Notes: generated by a model not told the origin, from the sequence alone. 22,331 nt of DNA from SG8-41 sp036555035 (GCA_036555035.1 DATBMB010000095.1:1-22331), one strand, 5' to 3'. Shown: positions 1 to 8,083, numbered from the stretch's first letter. Numbers and translations are program-made.

Positions 1-2
1 TC

Positions 3-1022
3 GCCGAGCGCAAGCAGCGAGGATTCGTGCGCGAGTGCCACGGCGATCTGCACCTCGGCAACATCGTTCTCCTCGACGGACGGCCGGTGCCCTTCGACTG
101 CATCGAGTTCAACGACGGCCTGCGCTGGATCGACGTCATGAACGAGACCGCCTTCCTCGCGATGGACCTCGAGGACCGCGGCCGCCGCGATCTCGCGTGG
201 CGCTTCCTCAACCGCTACCTGGAATCAACCGGCGATTACGGCGGGCTCACGGTGCTGCCCTTCTACCTCGTCTACCGGGCGCTGGTGCGCGCGAAGGTCC
301 ACCTGATGCGCTCGCGGCAGGGCAGCCTGAGGCGCACCGAGAAATCGCGCCTGGAGCGCGCGTTCCAGAACTACCTGCGGCTCGCCGGCGGACTTGCGGC
401 GCCCGGGCGCCCCGCGCTGATGCTGACCCACGGTCTTTCCGGCTGCGGCAAGACCACGCACTCGCAGCCGCTCATCGAGGCCCTCGGCGCGGTGCGCATG
501 CGCTCCGATCTCGAGCGCAAGCGCGCGCACGGCCTCGCGCCCCTTGCGTCGAGCGGGTCCGGGGTGGGCAGCGGGCTTTATTCCGCGGTGATCAATGCGG
601 CGACCTACCGGCAGCTGGGCGAGCTGGCGCAGGAGGCCTTGCGCGCCGGCTTCCCGGTCGTGGTCGATGCGGCCTTTCTCAAGCGCGCGGAGCGCGAGGC
701 CTTCCGGGCGATCGCGGAGCGGCACGCGGTGCCCTTCACGATCCTCGACTTCCACGCGCCGCTGGAGGTGCTGCGGGAGCGGATCGTGCAGCGCCTCGCC
801 CGGGCGGACGATGCATCGGAAGCCGACCTCGCCGTGCTCGATCATCAGCTCGCCGCCCGCGAGCCGCTGACGCCGGCCGAGATGGAGGCGTCCTTCCCCG
901 TGGACGCCACGTCGCCCGAGTCGCACGACCTGTGGCGCCCGCTGATCGATCGGCTGCGCCGGCCGGGCGGCACCCGGGCGACGCGCCGCGCGGCCCATTC
1001 AGATGACGACAAAGGCGGCTGA
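3..1022 (+). CDS. Aminoglycoside phosphotransferase-like / P-loop kinase fusion protein, 3' part (5' end outside window)
   Basis: The reading frame is open from base 3, so the gene begins before the window; an in-frame GTG at 27 is internal. The first part carries the HGDLHLGN catalytic-loop motif and the FDCIEFND metal-binding motif of the APH/choline-kinase fold. The second half starts a P-loop NTPase with Walker A GLSGCGKTT (bases 432-458) and ends in an arginine-rich tail. This two-domain architecture is known as 'bifunctional aminoglycoside phosphotransferase/ATP-binding protein' (COG2187 plus COG0645). The family's substrate is not established, and most members are not proven resistance enzymes, so I make no resistance claim. 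The last 20 bases overlap the start of the diguanylate cyclase gene, which suggests translational coupling. Confidence 0.85.
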   Translation, partial: AERKQRGFVRECHGDLHLGNIVLLDGRPVPFDCIEFNDGLRWIDVMNETAFLAMDLEDRGRRDLAWRFLNRYLESTGDYGGLTVLPFYLVYRALVRAKVHLMRSRQGSLRRTEKSRLERAFQNYLRLAGGLAAPGRPALMLTHGLSGCGKTTHSQPLIEALGAVRMRSDLERKRAHGLAPLASSGSGVGSGLYSAVINAATYRQLGELAQEALRAGFPVVVDAAFLKRAEREAFRAIAERHAVPFTILDFHAPLEVLRERIVQRLARADDASEADLAVLDHQLAAREPLTPAEMEASFPVDATSPESHDLWRPLIDRLRRPGGTRATRRAAHSDDDKGG

Positions 1023-2022
1023 ACAGCGCTGGCGCCTGCTCGGGCAATTTCTCGGCCAGACCGCCGAAGCGATCCTGATCACCGACGCGCGGAGCCGGAT
1101 CGTCTTCGCGAACCGGTCGTTCTCCCGGATCACCGGCTACGCGTTGAAGGAGGTCGCGGGCAAGACCCCGCGCATCCTGCACTCGGGCCGGCAATCGGCG
1201 GACTTCTACACCCACATGTGGAAGTGCATCCACGCCACCGGGCAGTGGCAGGGCGAGATCTGGAACCGCCGCAAGAACGGCGAGATCTATCCCGAATGGC
1301 TGTCCATCAGCGCGGTGCGGGGCGGCACCGGCCGGGTGGAGCATTACCTCGCGATCTTCTCGGACATCACGCTGCGCAAGCGGGAGGAGCGCGAGCTCTA
1401 CGATCTTGCGACGCACGACGCGCTCACCGGGCTCGCCAACCGCTCCTTCTTCAACGAGCGCTTCCGGCACGCCATGGTGCGCGCTAGGCGCGCCGATCAG
1501 CAGATCGGACTGCTCTATCTGGACCTCGACAATTTCAAGCCAGTGAACGACGCGCTGGGCCACAAGTGCGGAGACCTGCTGCTGCAGACGGTCGCCCGGC
1601 GCCTGAAGCGCTCGGTGCGGGAAGAGGACACGATCGCGCGGCTGGGCGGCGACGAGTTCGCCGTCATCCTCGAGCACCTGTCGCGCCCGCAGGATGCCGC
1701 GGCGAGCGCGAAGAAGGTGCTGCAGGCGCTCGCCCGGCCCTACCGGCTGGAGGGGCGCCCGGCCCGGATCACGGCAAGCCTCGGCATCACGGTCTATCCG
1801 CTCGACGGCGAGACCGTCGAGACTCTGGTCAGCCGCGCCGATGGCGCGATGTACCGCGCCAAGACCGAGCACCGAAACGCGTACCGTTTCTGGGGCGACC
1901 CCGCCCGCTACGCTAGACCGCGAACAGGAGCAGGCCGGCCGCAACCCCGATCGCGGGCGCGGCCACCAGCAGGCCGTACTGCGCGAGCATCGCACGCCCG
2001 CCGAGGAATCCGAGCAGCATGA
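1003..2022 (+). CDS. PAS-GGDEF diguanylate cyclase with read-on C-terminal tail
   Basis: Predicted cyclic-di-GMP synthase that condenses two GTP. An N-terminal PAS domain (about residues 12-125, with the typical ITGY and IFSDITLRK motifs) is followed by a GGDEF domain. The GGDEF signature is at residues 215-219, and an RxxD product-inhibition site (R206, D209) lies at the standard distance upstream, so both catalysis and feedback look intact. No transmembrane segment is seen, so the PAS probably senses a cytosolic signal. The ATG overlaps the preceding kinase gene by 20 bases. The GGDEF fold should end near residue 300 (around base 1900). The remaining 35-40 residues are Arg/Ala/Pro-rich and lie antisense to the end of the convergent membrane gene, so they look like run-on after loss of a stop codon. 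Confidence 0.92.
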   Translation: MTTKAAEQRWRLLGQFLGQTAEAILITDARSRIVFANRSFSRITGYALKEVAGKTPRILHSGRQSADFYTHMWKCIHATGQWQGEIWNRRKNGEIYPEWLSISAVRGGTGRVEHYLAIFSDITLRKREERELYDLATHDALTGLANRSFFNERFRHAMVRARRADQQIGLLYLDLDNFKPVNDALGHKCGDLLLQTVARRLKRSVREEDTIARLGGDEFAVILEHLSRPQDAAASAKKVLQALARPYRLEGRPARITASLGITVYPLDGETVETLVSRADGAMYRAKTEHRNAYRFWGDPARYARPRTGAGRPQPRSRARPPAGRTARASHARRGIRAA

Positions 2023-3181
2023 GCTTGAACGCGGCCGCGGCCAGGAACGCGAGGCCGACCGCGACGACCGCCACGCCGGCGCCGATCGAGCCGGCGTTGA
2101 AGAGGCTCAGGCTCGAGAGCGTGATGGCATCGACGTCGACAAACCCGGAGACGACCGCCACCGCATAGAGCCCGCCGGCACCCGCGCGCTCCGACAGCCA
2201 CGCCGAGACGAACAGGACCACCGCGTACAGCGCGCCGAACCCCACGGCGACGCGCAGGCTCGTCGGATTGCTCAATTGCGACGCCGCAAGCTCCGGGGCC
2301 GCCAGGGTATCGCGATACCGGCGCGCGAGCAGCGCCGCGCCGAGCACGAGCCCCGCGGCGAGCACCGGCAGCAGCATGGAGAGCGCGCCGGGAGCGACCA
2401 CGATGCTGACCACGGCAAGGCGCACGAGCACCATGAGATTGGCGACCACGATGATGATGCCGGCGACCGGCAGCATGGCGGCGCGCGATCCGGCCTCGCG
2501 CGCGTAGACGAGCGTCGTCGCCGTGCTCGAGACGAGGCCGCCGAGCGCCCCGACGAGCAGCAGGCTGCGCTTCGTCCCGACCAGGCGCAGGGCCAGGTAG
2601 CCGATGAGGCTCACGCCCGACACCAGCACGACCATGAGCCAGACGTGATGGGGATTGAGGACCTGGTAGGGACCGAATCCGCGGTCGGGCAGCAACGGCA
2701 GGATGACGAAGGTCAGGACCGCGAACTGCAGGATGCTCGCGACGTCCTGCCGGCTCAAGCGCGCCGAGAGTCCGTGCAGCTCGGTCTTGAAATGGAGCAG
2801 CAGCGTGGCGACGATTGCGACGCTCACCGCGAGCTGGCTGCGGTCGTGCCAAACCATGACGCCGAGCCCGTAGCACAGCAGCACCGCGATCACGGTCGTC
2901 GTGCCCGAGTCGGCCTCCGGCTCCTCGCTCCGGTGATACGCCGCGACGATCATGAGGCCCACCAACGCGAGGCCAGTCGCGACGATCCACGCGTTGCCGA
3001 CCGCCTCCGCGACGAGCGCCGCGACCGTGCCGAAGAGGCCGACCAGCCCGAAGGTGCGCAGCCCCGCCTTGGCGCTCGGGGTCTTCTCGCGCTGCAGGCC
3101 GAGCAGGAGCCCGATCGCAAGCCCGGTCAGCAGCTTGAAGGGCGTGGCGAGCGGCCCGGAGAGCAGGAAGGATCCGTCCAT
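1913..3181 (-). CDS. MgtC/SapB family membrane protein with DUF4010-type C-terminal half
   Basis: A 422-residue integral membrane protein made almost wholly of hydrophobic helices (about ten to twelve). The N-terminal part (residues about 10-140, with GLAIGLLLGLQRE and the GLRTFGLVGLFG stretch) matches the MgtC/SapB fold; the rest matches DUF4010. Family members are membrane proteins of uncertain function. MgtC itself modulates F-type ATPase and Mg2+ or phosphate homeostasis, but that role cannot be assumed for the long DUF4010 form. A GAGG ribosome-binding sequence lies about 8 bases before the ATG. The final 110 bases overlap the 3' end of the convergent GGDEF gene. Its 5' end faces the radical SAM gene across a region with two FNR-type boxes. 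Confidence 0.9.
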   Translation of the reverse strand: MDGSFLLSGPLATPFKLLTGLAIGLLLGLQREKTPSAKAGLRTFGLVGLFGTVAALVAEAVGNAWIVATGLALVGLMIVAAYHRSEEPEADSGTTTVIAVLLCYGLGVMVWHDRSQLAVSVAIVATLLLHFKTELHGLSARLSRQDVASILQFAVLTFVILPLLPDRGFGPYQVLNPHHVWLMVVLVSGVSLIGYLALRLVGTKRSLLLVGALGGLVSSTATTLVYAREAGSRAAMLPVAGIIIVVANLMVLVRLAVVSIVVAPGALSMLLPVLAAGLVLGAALLARRYRDTLAAPELAASQLSNPTSLRVAVGFGALYAVVLFVSAWLSERAGAGGLYAVAVVSGFVDVDAITLSSLSLFNAGSIGAGVAVVAVGLAFLAAAAFKLMLLGFLGGRAMLAQYGLLVAAPAIGVAAGLLLFAV

Positions 3182-3190
3182 GATTGGCCT

Positions 3191-3224
3191 CGCCGCCAGC
3201 CTAGCGGCGGCTCCCCGTGCGGGG
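3191..3224. other. Two short adjacent inverted repeats in the divergent intergenic region
   Basis: CGCCGC (3191-3196) pairs perfectly with GCGGCG (3204-3209) across a 7-base loop. Directly after it, CCCC (3213-3216) pairs with GGGG (3221-3224) across GTGC. They lie in the 5' leader of the minus-strand MgtC-type gene and just before the first FNR-type box. No T run follows, so they are not obvious terminators; a leader structure is possible. At this G+C content chance hairpins are common. Confidence 0.35.
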
Positions 3225-3225
3225 G

Positions 3226-3239
3226 TTGATCTGGGTCAA
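3226..3239. promoter_or_regulatory. FNR/CRP-family operator, site 1 (TTGATCTGGGTCAA)
   Basis: TTGAT-N4-GTCAA matches the FNR/Anr/Dnr consensus TTGAT-N4-ATCAA at nine of ten half-site bases. Its centre (3232.5) lies 16 bases from that of site 2. It sits between the divergent MgtC-type and radical SAM genes, 45 bases from the MgtC-type start. Relative to the start inferred from site 2 it would be near -57.5. Confidence 0.65.
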
Positions 3240-3241
3240 CT

Positions 3242-3255
3242 TTGACGTGGGTCAA
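3242..3255. promoter_or_regulatory. FNR/CRP-family operator, site 2 (TTGACGTGGGTCAA)
   Basis: A perfect inverted repeat TTGAC-N4-GTCAA, extended to TTTGAC/GTCAAA. The centre is 3248.5. A -10-like hexamer GACAAT (3278-3283) lies exactly 32 bases downstream of the centre, the geometry of a class II FNR-activated promoter (site at -41.5). That predicts transcription starting near 3290, two bases before the radical SAM ATG. Confidence 0.7.
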
Positions 3256-3274
3256 AATACGCCTCGGCGGGACC

Positions 3275-3287
3275 GCAGACAATCTGC
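3275..3287 (+). other. Perfect inverted repeat GCAGA-CAA-TCTGC just before the radical SAM start
   Basis: A 5-base perfect stem with a 3-base loop ends four bases before the ATG at 3292 and contains the proposed -10 hexamer. It could be a second operator half-site pair or chance. No Shine-Dalgarno sequence is visible between it and the ATG. Confidence 0.35.
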
Positions 3288-3291
3288 AGCT

Positions 3292-5205
3292 ATGCCGAGG
3301 GCGCGCCCGCCGTCCCACCCGCTACGACTGCTCCTGATCAACCCGCGATTTCCCGAGAGCTTCTGGAGCTTTCGCTGGGCGGTCGATCAGATCCTTGCCG
3401 GAAAGCGCGCCGTCAATCCCCCGCTCGGCCTCGCGACCCTGGCGGCGCTCACCCCGCCGCACTGGAAAGTCGAAATCGTGGACGAGAACGTCGAGTCGGT
3501 GCCATACGCGCCGCACGCGGATGTCGTGGGCGTGTGCGGGATGGGCGTCCAGCACCCGCGGCAGGCCGAGCTGCTTACCTACTACCGCAGGCGCGGCTAC
3601 TTCGTGGTGGCCGGAGGCAGCTACGCCTCGCTCTGCCCCGAGCGCTACGCGCCGCTTGCCGACGCAGTCATTGCCGGCGAGGCGGAGTACATCTGGCCGA
3701 GATTCTGCGCCGACCTCGAGCGCGGCGCGCCGCACGCGCTCTACCGCGAGACCGGCACCGTCGCGCTCGCCGACTCTCCGGTGCCCCGCTTCGACCTGCT
3801 TAAGCTCGACCGCTACACCACGGCGACGCTGCAGTTCTCGCGCGGCTGCCCGTTCCTGTGCGAATTCTGCGACATCATCGTCATGTTCGGGCGCAAGCCG
3901 CGCTACAAGACACTGGAGCAGGTCGGACACGAGCTCGACGCGCTGCGCGCGCGCAACGTGCGCAGCGTCTTTTTCGTGGACGACAACCTGATCGGCAACA
4001 AGGCCGTGGCCAAGGAGCTGCTCCGCTTCCTGCGCCGCTACCAGGAACGGCACCGCTACTGCTTTGACTTCGGCACCGAGGCGTCCCTCAACCTGGCGCA
4101 GGACCGGGAACTGCTCGGGCTCTTCCGCGCGGCCCGCTTCACGTGGGTGTTCATCGGCATCGAATCGCCGAACGTGGAAACGCTTAAGCACGCGCGCAAG
4201 ACGCAAAACCTCCATGAGGACATTCTGACCTCGGTGCGCCGCATTTACGCCCACGGAATCGACGTGCTCGCCGGCTTCATCGTGGGTTTCGACGGCGACA
4301 CGCTGGCGACCTTCGACCAGCAGTACAGCTTCATCCGCGACTCGGGCATCCAGATCGCAATGGTGGGCCTGCTTACGGCCCTGCCACGGACGCCGCTCCA
4401 CGAGCGTCTGCGGCGCGAGGGGCGGTTGATCGAGCATGCCGCGGGCACGGACAACACCAAGGTTGGCACCAACCTCGTGCCGAAGGGCATGCGCTACGAG
4501 GAGATGCTGGACGGGTATGTCGCGCTCCACCGGCGGCTGCTCTCGGACCGGACGATCGCGGACCGGGTGCGGAACAAGCTGCGCCACCTCCGCCGCCCCC
4601 TGTACACCGGCGAGTACCCGATGGCCCAGAGGTCCGGCATCGTCATCCGCTTGCTCTGGAAGGGCATTCTTCGCGGCGGCTGGCCGCGCCTCTTTCATTT
4701 CGCCCGCAGCCTGCCCTGGCTCCAGCCCGCGAAGCTGCCGCTGGCGATCCTGGACTGGGTCGGGGCGATCTCGATGCGCAATTACGCCGATCGCCACCTT
4801 GTCCCGCCGCTCTCCCGGGATGCCGCGCTGGCCGGAAAGTGGTTCGCCTCGTTCGAGCGCGCGATCCGCCGTTACCTGCGCGACGGCCGCGCCAGCGCCG
4901 AGCTCTGCCTGCCGGCCGGCGCCGCGCCGCGGGTGAAGATCTGCCTCACGTGCGGGCTCGACCGGGATTTGTTCAATCGCTGCCGACCGCGCCTGGAGCG
5001 ACTTCTGCGGTGCTCGCGCGCCTCGCTCATGCTGGTGGTGGAGGAAATCGAAGTACACCAGCTTCGCAACCTCCAGCGCCTGCTGCGCAGCCTCGCGCGC
5101 CACGGCGACCGCATCTCGATCGAGATCAGCGATCGCCTGCGCGATCTCGTCGCCGTGGATTCCTCGAGGTTTCACCTCGTGCTCGAGCCGCCGCGCGCGA
5201 GCTGA
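3292..5205 (+). CDS. Cobalamin-binding-domain radical SAM protein (DUF4070/HpnP-like)
   Basis: A 637-residue protein. Residues about 10-135 resemble a B12-binding domain of the radical SAM type (LRLLLINPRF start, VVAGGSYAS, VIAGEAEY) without the DxHxxG motif. The radical SAM core carries C186-x3-C190-x2-C193 for the 4Fe-4S cluster, followed by GFDGDT and a DUF4070-like region. Such proteins are usually methylases using methylcobalamin and SAM; the hopanoid C-2 methylase HpnP has this layout. The substrate here is unknown, and no hopanoid genes are in the window. Residues about 545-637 form an extra domain not needed for the core. I chose the ATG at 3292 over upstream in-frame starts because the B12 fold begins just after it and the earlier frame runs through the FNR boxes. 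No Shine-Dalgarno sequence is visible. Confidence 0.9.
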   Translation: MPRARPPSHPLRLLLINPRFPESFWSFRWAVDQILAGKRAVNPPLGLATLAALTPPHWKVEIVDENVESVPYAPHADVVGVCGMGVQHPRQAELLTYYRRRGYFVVAGGSYASLCPERYAPLADAVIAGEAEYIWPRFCADLERGAPHALYRETGTVALADSPVPRFDLLKLDRYTTATLQFSRGCPFLCEFCDIIVMFGRKPRYKTLEQVGHELDALRARNVRSVFFVDDNLIGNKAVAKELLRFLRRYQERHRYCFDFGTEASLNLAQDRELLGLFRAARFTWVFIGIESPNVETLKHARKTQNLHEDILTSVRRIYAHGIDVLAGFIVGFDGDTLATFDQQYSFIRDSGIQIAMVGLLTALPRTPLHERLRREGRLIEHAAGTDNTKVGTNLVPKGMRYEEMLDGYVALHRRLLSDRTIADRVRNKLRHLRRPLYTGEYPMAQRSGIVIRLLWKGILRGGWPRLFHFARSLPWLQPAKLPLAILDWVGAISMRNYADRHLVPPLSRDAALAGKWFASFERAIRRYLRDGRASAELCLPAGAAPRVKICLTCGLDRDLFNRCRPRLERLLRCSRASLMLVVEEIEVHQLRNLQRLLRSLARHGDRISIEISDRLRDLVAVDSSRFHLVLEPPRAS

Positions 5206-5238
5206 CCCGGCGCGGGCCCGCCGGCGCCCCGTCATTGA

Positions 5239-5244
5239 TATGAT
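5239..5244 (+). promoter_or_regulatory. Candidate -10 element TATGAT for heme A synthase gene
   Basis: TATGAT matches the sigma-70 -10 consensus at five of six positions and lies 9 bases before the ATG at 5254. The transcript would have a leader of only about three bases. No good -35 element is visible at 16-18 bases upstream. Confidence 0.35.
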
Positions 5245-5253
5245 GGCGCGGAA

Positions 5254-6327
5254 ATGAGCCGGACCACCATCGATTCAGCGCGCGGCGCGTGGAGCCGCCG
5301 CATCGCCGCCTGGCTGATCGCCTGCTGCGTGCTGGTGTTCGCGATGGTGGTGCTCGGGGGCGCGACCCGTCTCACGCGTTCGGGGCTTTCGATCGTGGAG
5401 TGGCAGCCGATCGTGGGGACGCTCCCGCCCCTTACCACCGCTGACTGGGAGGAGCTGTTTCAGAAGTACCGGCAGACGCCCGAGTTCCAGAAAGTGAACC
5501 CGGGCATGGACCTCGAGGGGTTCAAAGGCATCTTCTGGCTCGAGTACTTTCACCGCCTGCTCGGGCGGCTGATCGGGGTCGCGTTCTTCGTTCCCCTGCT
5601 CTATTTCCTGTGCCGGCGGGCGCTCGCGCCGCCGCTCGCCGTGAGGCTCGGCGGCATCTTCCTCCTGGGCGCGCTGCAGGGCGCGCTCGGCTGGTACATG
5701 GTGCAGAGCGGGCTGGTGGACGATCCGCGGGTGAGCCACTACCGGCTGACGGCGCATCTCGTGCTCGCGTTCGCGATCTACGCGGCCATGCTGTGGCTCG
5801 CGCTCGATCTTCTCAGTCCCGGCACGGCGTCGGCGGGCCCGCGGGTCATGCGGGTGCGGCGCCTGGCGTGGGCGGTCACCGTGCTGGTCGTTGCGATGGT
5901 GGTGACCGGGGGGTTCGTCGCCGGCATCCGCGCGGGATTCGCCTACAACACCTTCCCGCTCATGAACGGCCACTGGGTGCCGCCGGAGATCCTCGTGATC
6001 GAGCCGTGGTCTCTCAATTTCGTGAACAACATGGCGACCGTGCAGTTCGACCATCGCGTCGGCGCCTGGCTGCTCGCGATCGCGGTCCCATGGCTGTGGT
6101 TCGAAGCCGGGCGCGCGGGATTGCCGCAACGGGCGCGACTACTCACGCACATCCTGCTCATCGCGCTGGTGGTCCAGATCACGCTCGGCATCGCCACCCT
6201 GCTGCTGGTTGTCCCCGTTCCCCTCGCCGCGGCGCACCAGGCCGGGGCGCTCGTGGTCTTCACCGCCGCGCTCGCGCTGAACCACGCGCTGCGCGCGGGC
6301 GCTACGCCTCCGGGCCGATCCCGATAG
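5254..6327 (+). CDS. ctaA: Heme A synthase, COX15/CtaA family
   Basis: Converts heme O to heme A by oxidising the C8 methyl group, needed for aa3-type cytochrome oxidases in the inner membrane. The 357-residue length and about eight transmembrane helices fit the alpha/beta-proteobacterial Cox15 type. The conserved histidine contexts for the two hemes are present: EYFHRLLGR, LTAHLVLAF, FDHRVGAW and AAHQAGAL, together with the N-terminal GGATRLTRSGLSIVEW signature. It stands alone, with no oxidase subunit, ctaB or SURF1 gene beside it. The ATG is preceded by a near-consensus -10 hexamer rather than a clear ribosome-binding site. Its last 26 bases overlap the convergent hemerythrin gene. Confidence 0.95.
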   Translation: MSRTTIDSARGAWSRRIAAWLIACCVLVFAMVVLGGATRLTRSGLSIVEWQPIVGTLPPLTTADWEELFQKYRQTPEFQKVNPGMDLEGFKGIFWLEYFHRLLGRLIGVAFFVPLLYFLCRRALAPPLAVRLGGIFLLGALQGALGWYMVQSGLVDDPRVSHYRLTAHLVLAFAIYAAMLWLALDLLSPGTASAGPRVMRVRRLAWAVTVLVVAMVVTGGFVAGIRAGFAYNTFPLMNGHWVPPEILVIEPWSLNFVNNMATVQFDHRVGAWLLAIAVPWLWFEAGRAGLPQRARLLTHILLIALVVQITLGIATLLLVVPVPLAAAHQAGALVVFTAALALNHALRAGATPPGRSR

Positions 6328-6883
6328 GCGGCGGTGCAAGATTGACGATGCGGTCGAAGAGCTTCTCGAAGTCGCGGCTGTCGCGCTGCGCCGCGAGGGG
6401 ATCGCGATTCTCCTCGAAGGCGCGGTCGATGGCCTGCCAGTCCTCCGCGCTGAGAAGCCGCTGCGCGAGCGGGAACACGAAGTTCTCCTCCTTCTGCATG
6501 TGGTCCCGGTACTCCCGCACGAACTTCGTCACCGCTTCGGCGAACGCGGGGAATTCCTTGTCGCCGCCCTCCTCGTAGCGCACCAGGCTCTGCTCCAGGC
6601 GCTTCAGCGCCTCGCCTCCCGCGGCGTGCTCCTTTTCCAGGTCGGCGACCACCGCGGCCGCGTCGGCCCCGCGGCTGCGCAACGCCTTGAACAGGAAGCG
6701 GTCCTCCTTGGGATGGTGCATGCGCTCGGAGAACGTGTCGAGATAGTAGATCATCGCGCTGAAGACGCGCGGGTCGATTCTCGCCTTGCGCGTGCGCACC
6801 CGCTCCACGAGGTACTCCATCCCGTGCAGGATCGCGCCGATCGAGCGGTGCTCGTCGCGGATGATGTTCAGCGTCTTCGCCAT
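6302..6883 (-). CDS. Hemerythrin domain protein
   Basis: A 193-residue cytosolic, all-helical protein binding a non-heme diiron centre. Candidate ligands follow the hemerythrin HHE pattern: H12 near the start, H56/H57 with E60 (HHPKE), then EKEH and the RDHMQKEENFVF helix. Bacterial members bind O2 or NO, protect iron centres or act in redox sensing; this one has no output domain, so it probably binds, buffers or repairs. The start is set by MAKTLNIIRDEH and a strong GAGGAGG ribosome-binding sequence on the minus strand. The frame stays open further upstream, but that stretch lies antisense-frame inside the neighbouring lipoprotein gene and is not homologous. It follows the lipoprotein gene by 17 bases, so the two are probably one operon. 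Its 3' end overlaps the heme A synthase gene. Confidence 0.92.
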   Translation of the reverse strand: MAKTLNIIRDEHRSIGAILHGMEYLVERVRTRKARIDPRVFSAMIYYLDTFSERMHHPKEDRFLFKALRSRGADAAAVVADLEKEHAAGGEALKRLEQSLVRYEEGGDKEFPAFAEAVTKFVREYRDHMQKEENFVFPLAQRLLSAEDWQAIDRAFEENRDPLAAQRDSRDFEKLFDRIVNLAPPPIGIGPEA

Positions 6884-6900
6884 GGGGGCCTCCTCGTTGC

Positions 6901-8058
6901 CTAGTTGGCGGGTATCGTCAGGATCGGGACCTGGGGCGAGACGCCGGTTTCGGCGATCGAGGTGAACATCCGCAGGAACGTGAATACGCGCTTGGAGTCG
7001 ATGTCGCGGTCGTCGATCCAGAAGGCGTACCCGCGGTAGCGCACGGCGACAAACGCGTCCGCCGGCGCCTCGTTGCCCGAGTGAACGTGCGCGATCGGGT
7101 CGTCGCGCGGATCTCCGCGCGCCTTCGGGCGGCGCGGCAGGGGCCGGGCACGGCCTTCGGCGACGTGCTGCTCGGGGATCTCCACGCCCGCCGAGAGCTC
7201 GACCAGGATTTCCATGATGGAGCGCGTGAGCAGCGCGATCTCGTCCTCCTTCTGGCGCAGCGAGCCGAACACCAGCCGCAACTCCCTCGCCTCCGGGCGA
7301 ATCCCCAGCGCCTGCTTGACGAAACGGATGTCCTCCGCCGTTCTCTCGTCGACCCGTTCGCGAAAGAACAGCCACGTTTCTTCCACGTTAAGCCATTCCT
7401 CGCCGCGCGAGTCCCCCGCGCTCTCCCCGCGGCGGCCCGAACGCTGCCGCTCCCTCGGATCGACCCGCCGTTCGATGCGCATGCCGAGCGCGCCCCCCTG
7501 CTGGAGGCGTCTCAACGCCGCGATAAGCTGCGAGAACTGCGGGTCCTCGGGCCGGGCACGCGCGGGCAGGCCCGAGTAGTTGTAGACGTCGTTGATCCCC
7601 CGCACCGTCGCCTGGAAGACGTAATCGACCCGGTGGCCGGAAATGACCATCGCAAATACCGCCTGCGGCGGGATCGGCCGCAGCAAGCTGTTCACGAACT
7701 TCTCGCCCGCGAGCGGGGCGTAGGAGATCGTGGGCCGGTCGCTGAAGATGCCGGTCGCCCCGAACATCTGGTTGGAATCGGCGCGCGCATTGGGGAATAT
7801 CTCCGCGCCGAAGCGCACTTCTCCCTGGAGCTGGTAGGAGCTGATCACGGACGCGATGTCGAGGAAGGTCGGCGTGTCGAAATAGCGCAGCCGGATGATG
7901 TTGAGCAGCGTCTGCTCCTTCCAGGAGTCGGCGATGGCGCCAGCGTAGTCGAGGCGGTCGCGCGGAATGGATCCGGGACCGATGGATTGGCACGCGGCGA
8001 TGGTTGCCGTCACGACGGCGGCGGCCAGCATTCTCGATAGAACACGCATGGGCGTCAT
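6901..8058 (-). CDS. Uncharacterised lipoprotein
   Basis: I recognise this only as a conserved hypothetical type. The 385-residue product starts with a lipoprotein signal: an Arg-containing start, a hydrophobic stretch, then TIAAC, putting the lipidated Cys near residue 23. The mature protein begins with an LDYAGAIADSWKEQTLLNII segment and a FLDIASVISSYQLQGE segment. In the middle is a hydrophilic Arg/Gly/Ser/Glu-rich insertion (about residues 200-225). The C-terminal part, with FVAVRYRGYAFWIDDRDIDS, is beta-rich. No catalytic motif is seen. Start choice is open: ATG 8058 or ATG 8049 (MRVLSRM); neither has a ribosome-binding sequence. A perfect FNR box lies 26 bases upstream of 8058. The hemerythrin gene follows immediately. 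Confidence 0.85.
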   Translation of the reverse strand: MTPMRVLSRMLAAAVVTATIAACQSIGPGSIPRDRLDYAGAIADSWKEQTLLNIIRLRYFDTPTFLDIASVISSYQLQGEVRFGAEIFPNARADSNQMFGATGIFSDRPTISYAPLAGEKFVNSLLRPIPPQAVFAMVISGHRVDYVFQATVRGINDVYNYSGLPARARPEDPQFSQLIAALRRLQQGGALGMRIERRVDPRERQRSGRRGESAGDSRGEEWLNVEETWLFFRERVDERTAEDIRFVKQALGIRPEARELRLVFGSLRQKEDEIALLTRSIMEILVELSAGVEIPEQHVAEGRARPLPRRPKARGDPRDDPIAHVHSGNEAPADAFVAVRYRGYAFWIDDRDIDSKRVFTFLRMFTSIAETGVSPQVPILTIPAN

Positions 8059-8083
8059 GATGCGCGCAGGGGTGACCCGTTAC

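Noticed and set aside
3..1022. Aminoglycoside resistance gene
   Set aside because: The APH-like fold is fused to a P-loop kinase and belongs to a family of unknown substrate; there is no mobile context.
3322..5235. Open frame of over 600 codons antisense to the radical SAM gene
   Set aside because: The plus-strand frame has clear domains and the CxxxCxxC motif; the antisense product is low-complexity and charged.
6884..7375. N-terminal extension of the hemerythrin frame
   Set aside because: The extension overlaps the lipoprotein coding region in another frame, has low-complexity composition, and a strong ribosome-binding sequence precedes the internal ATG at 6883.
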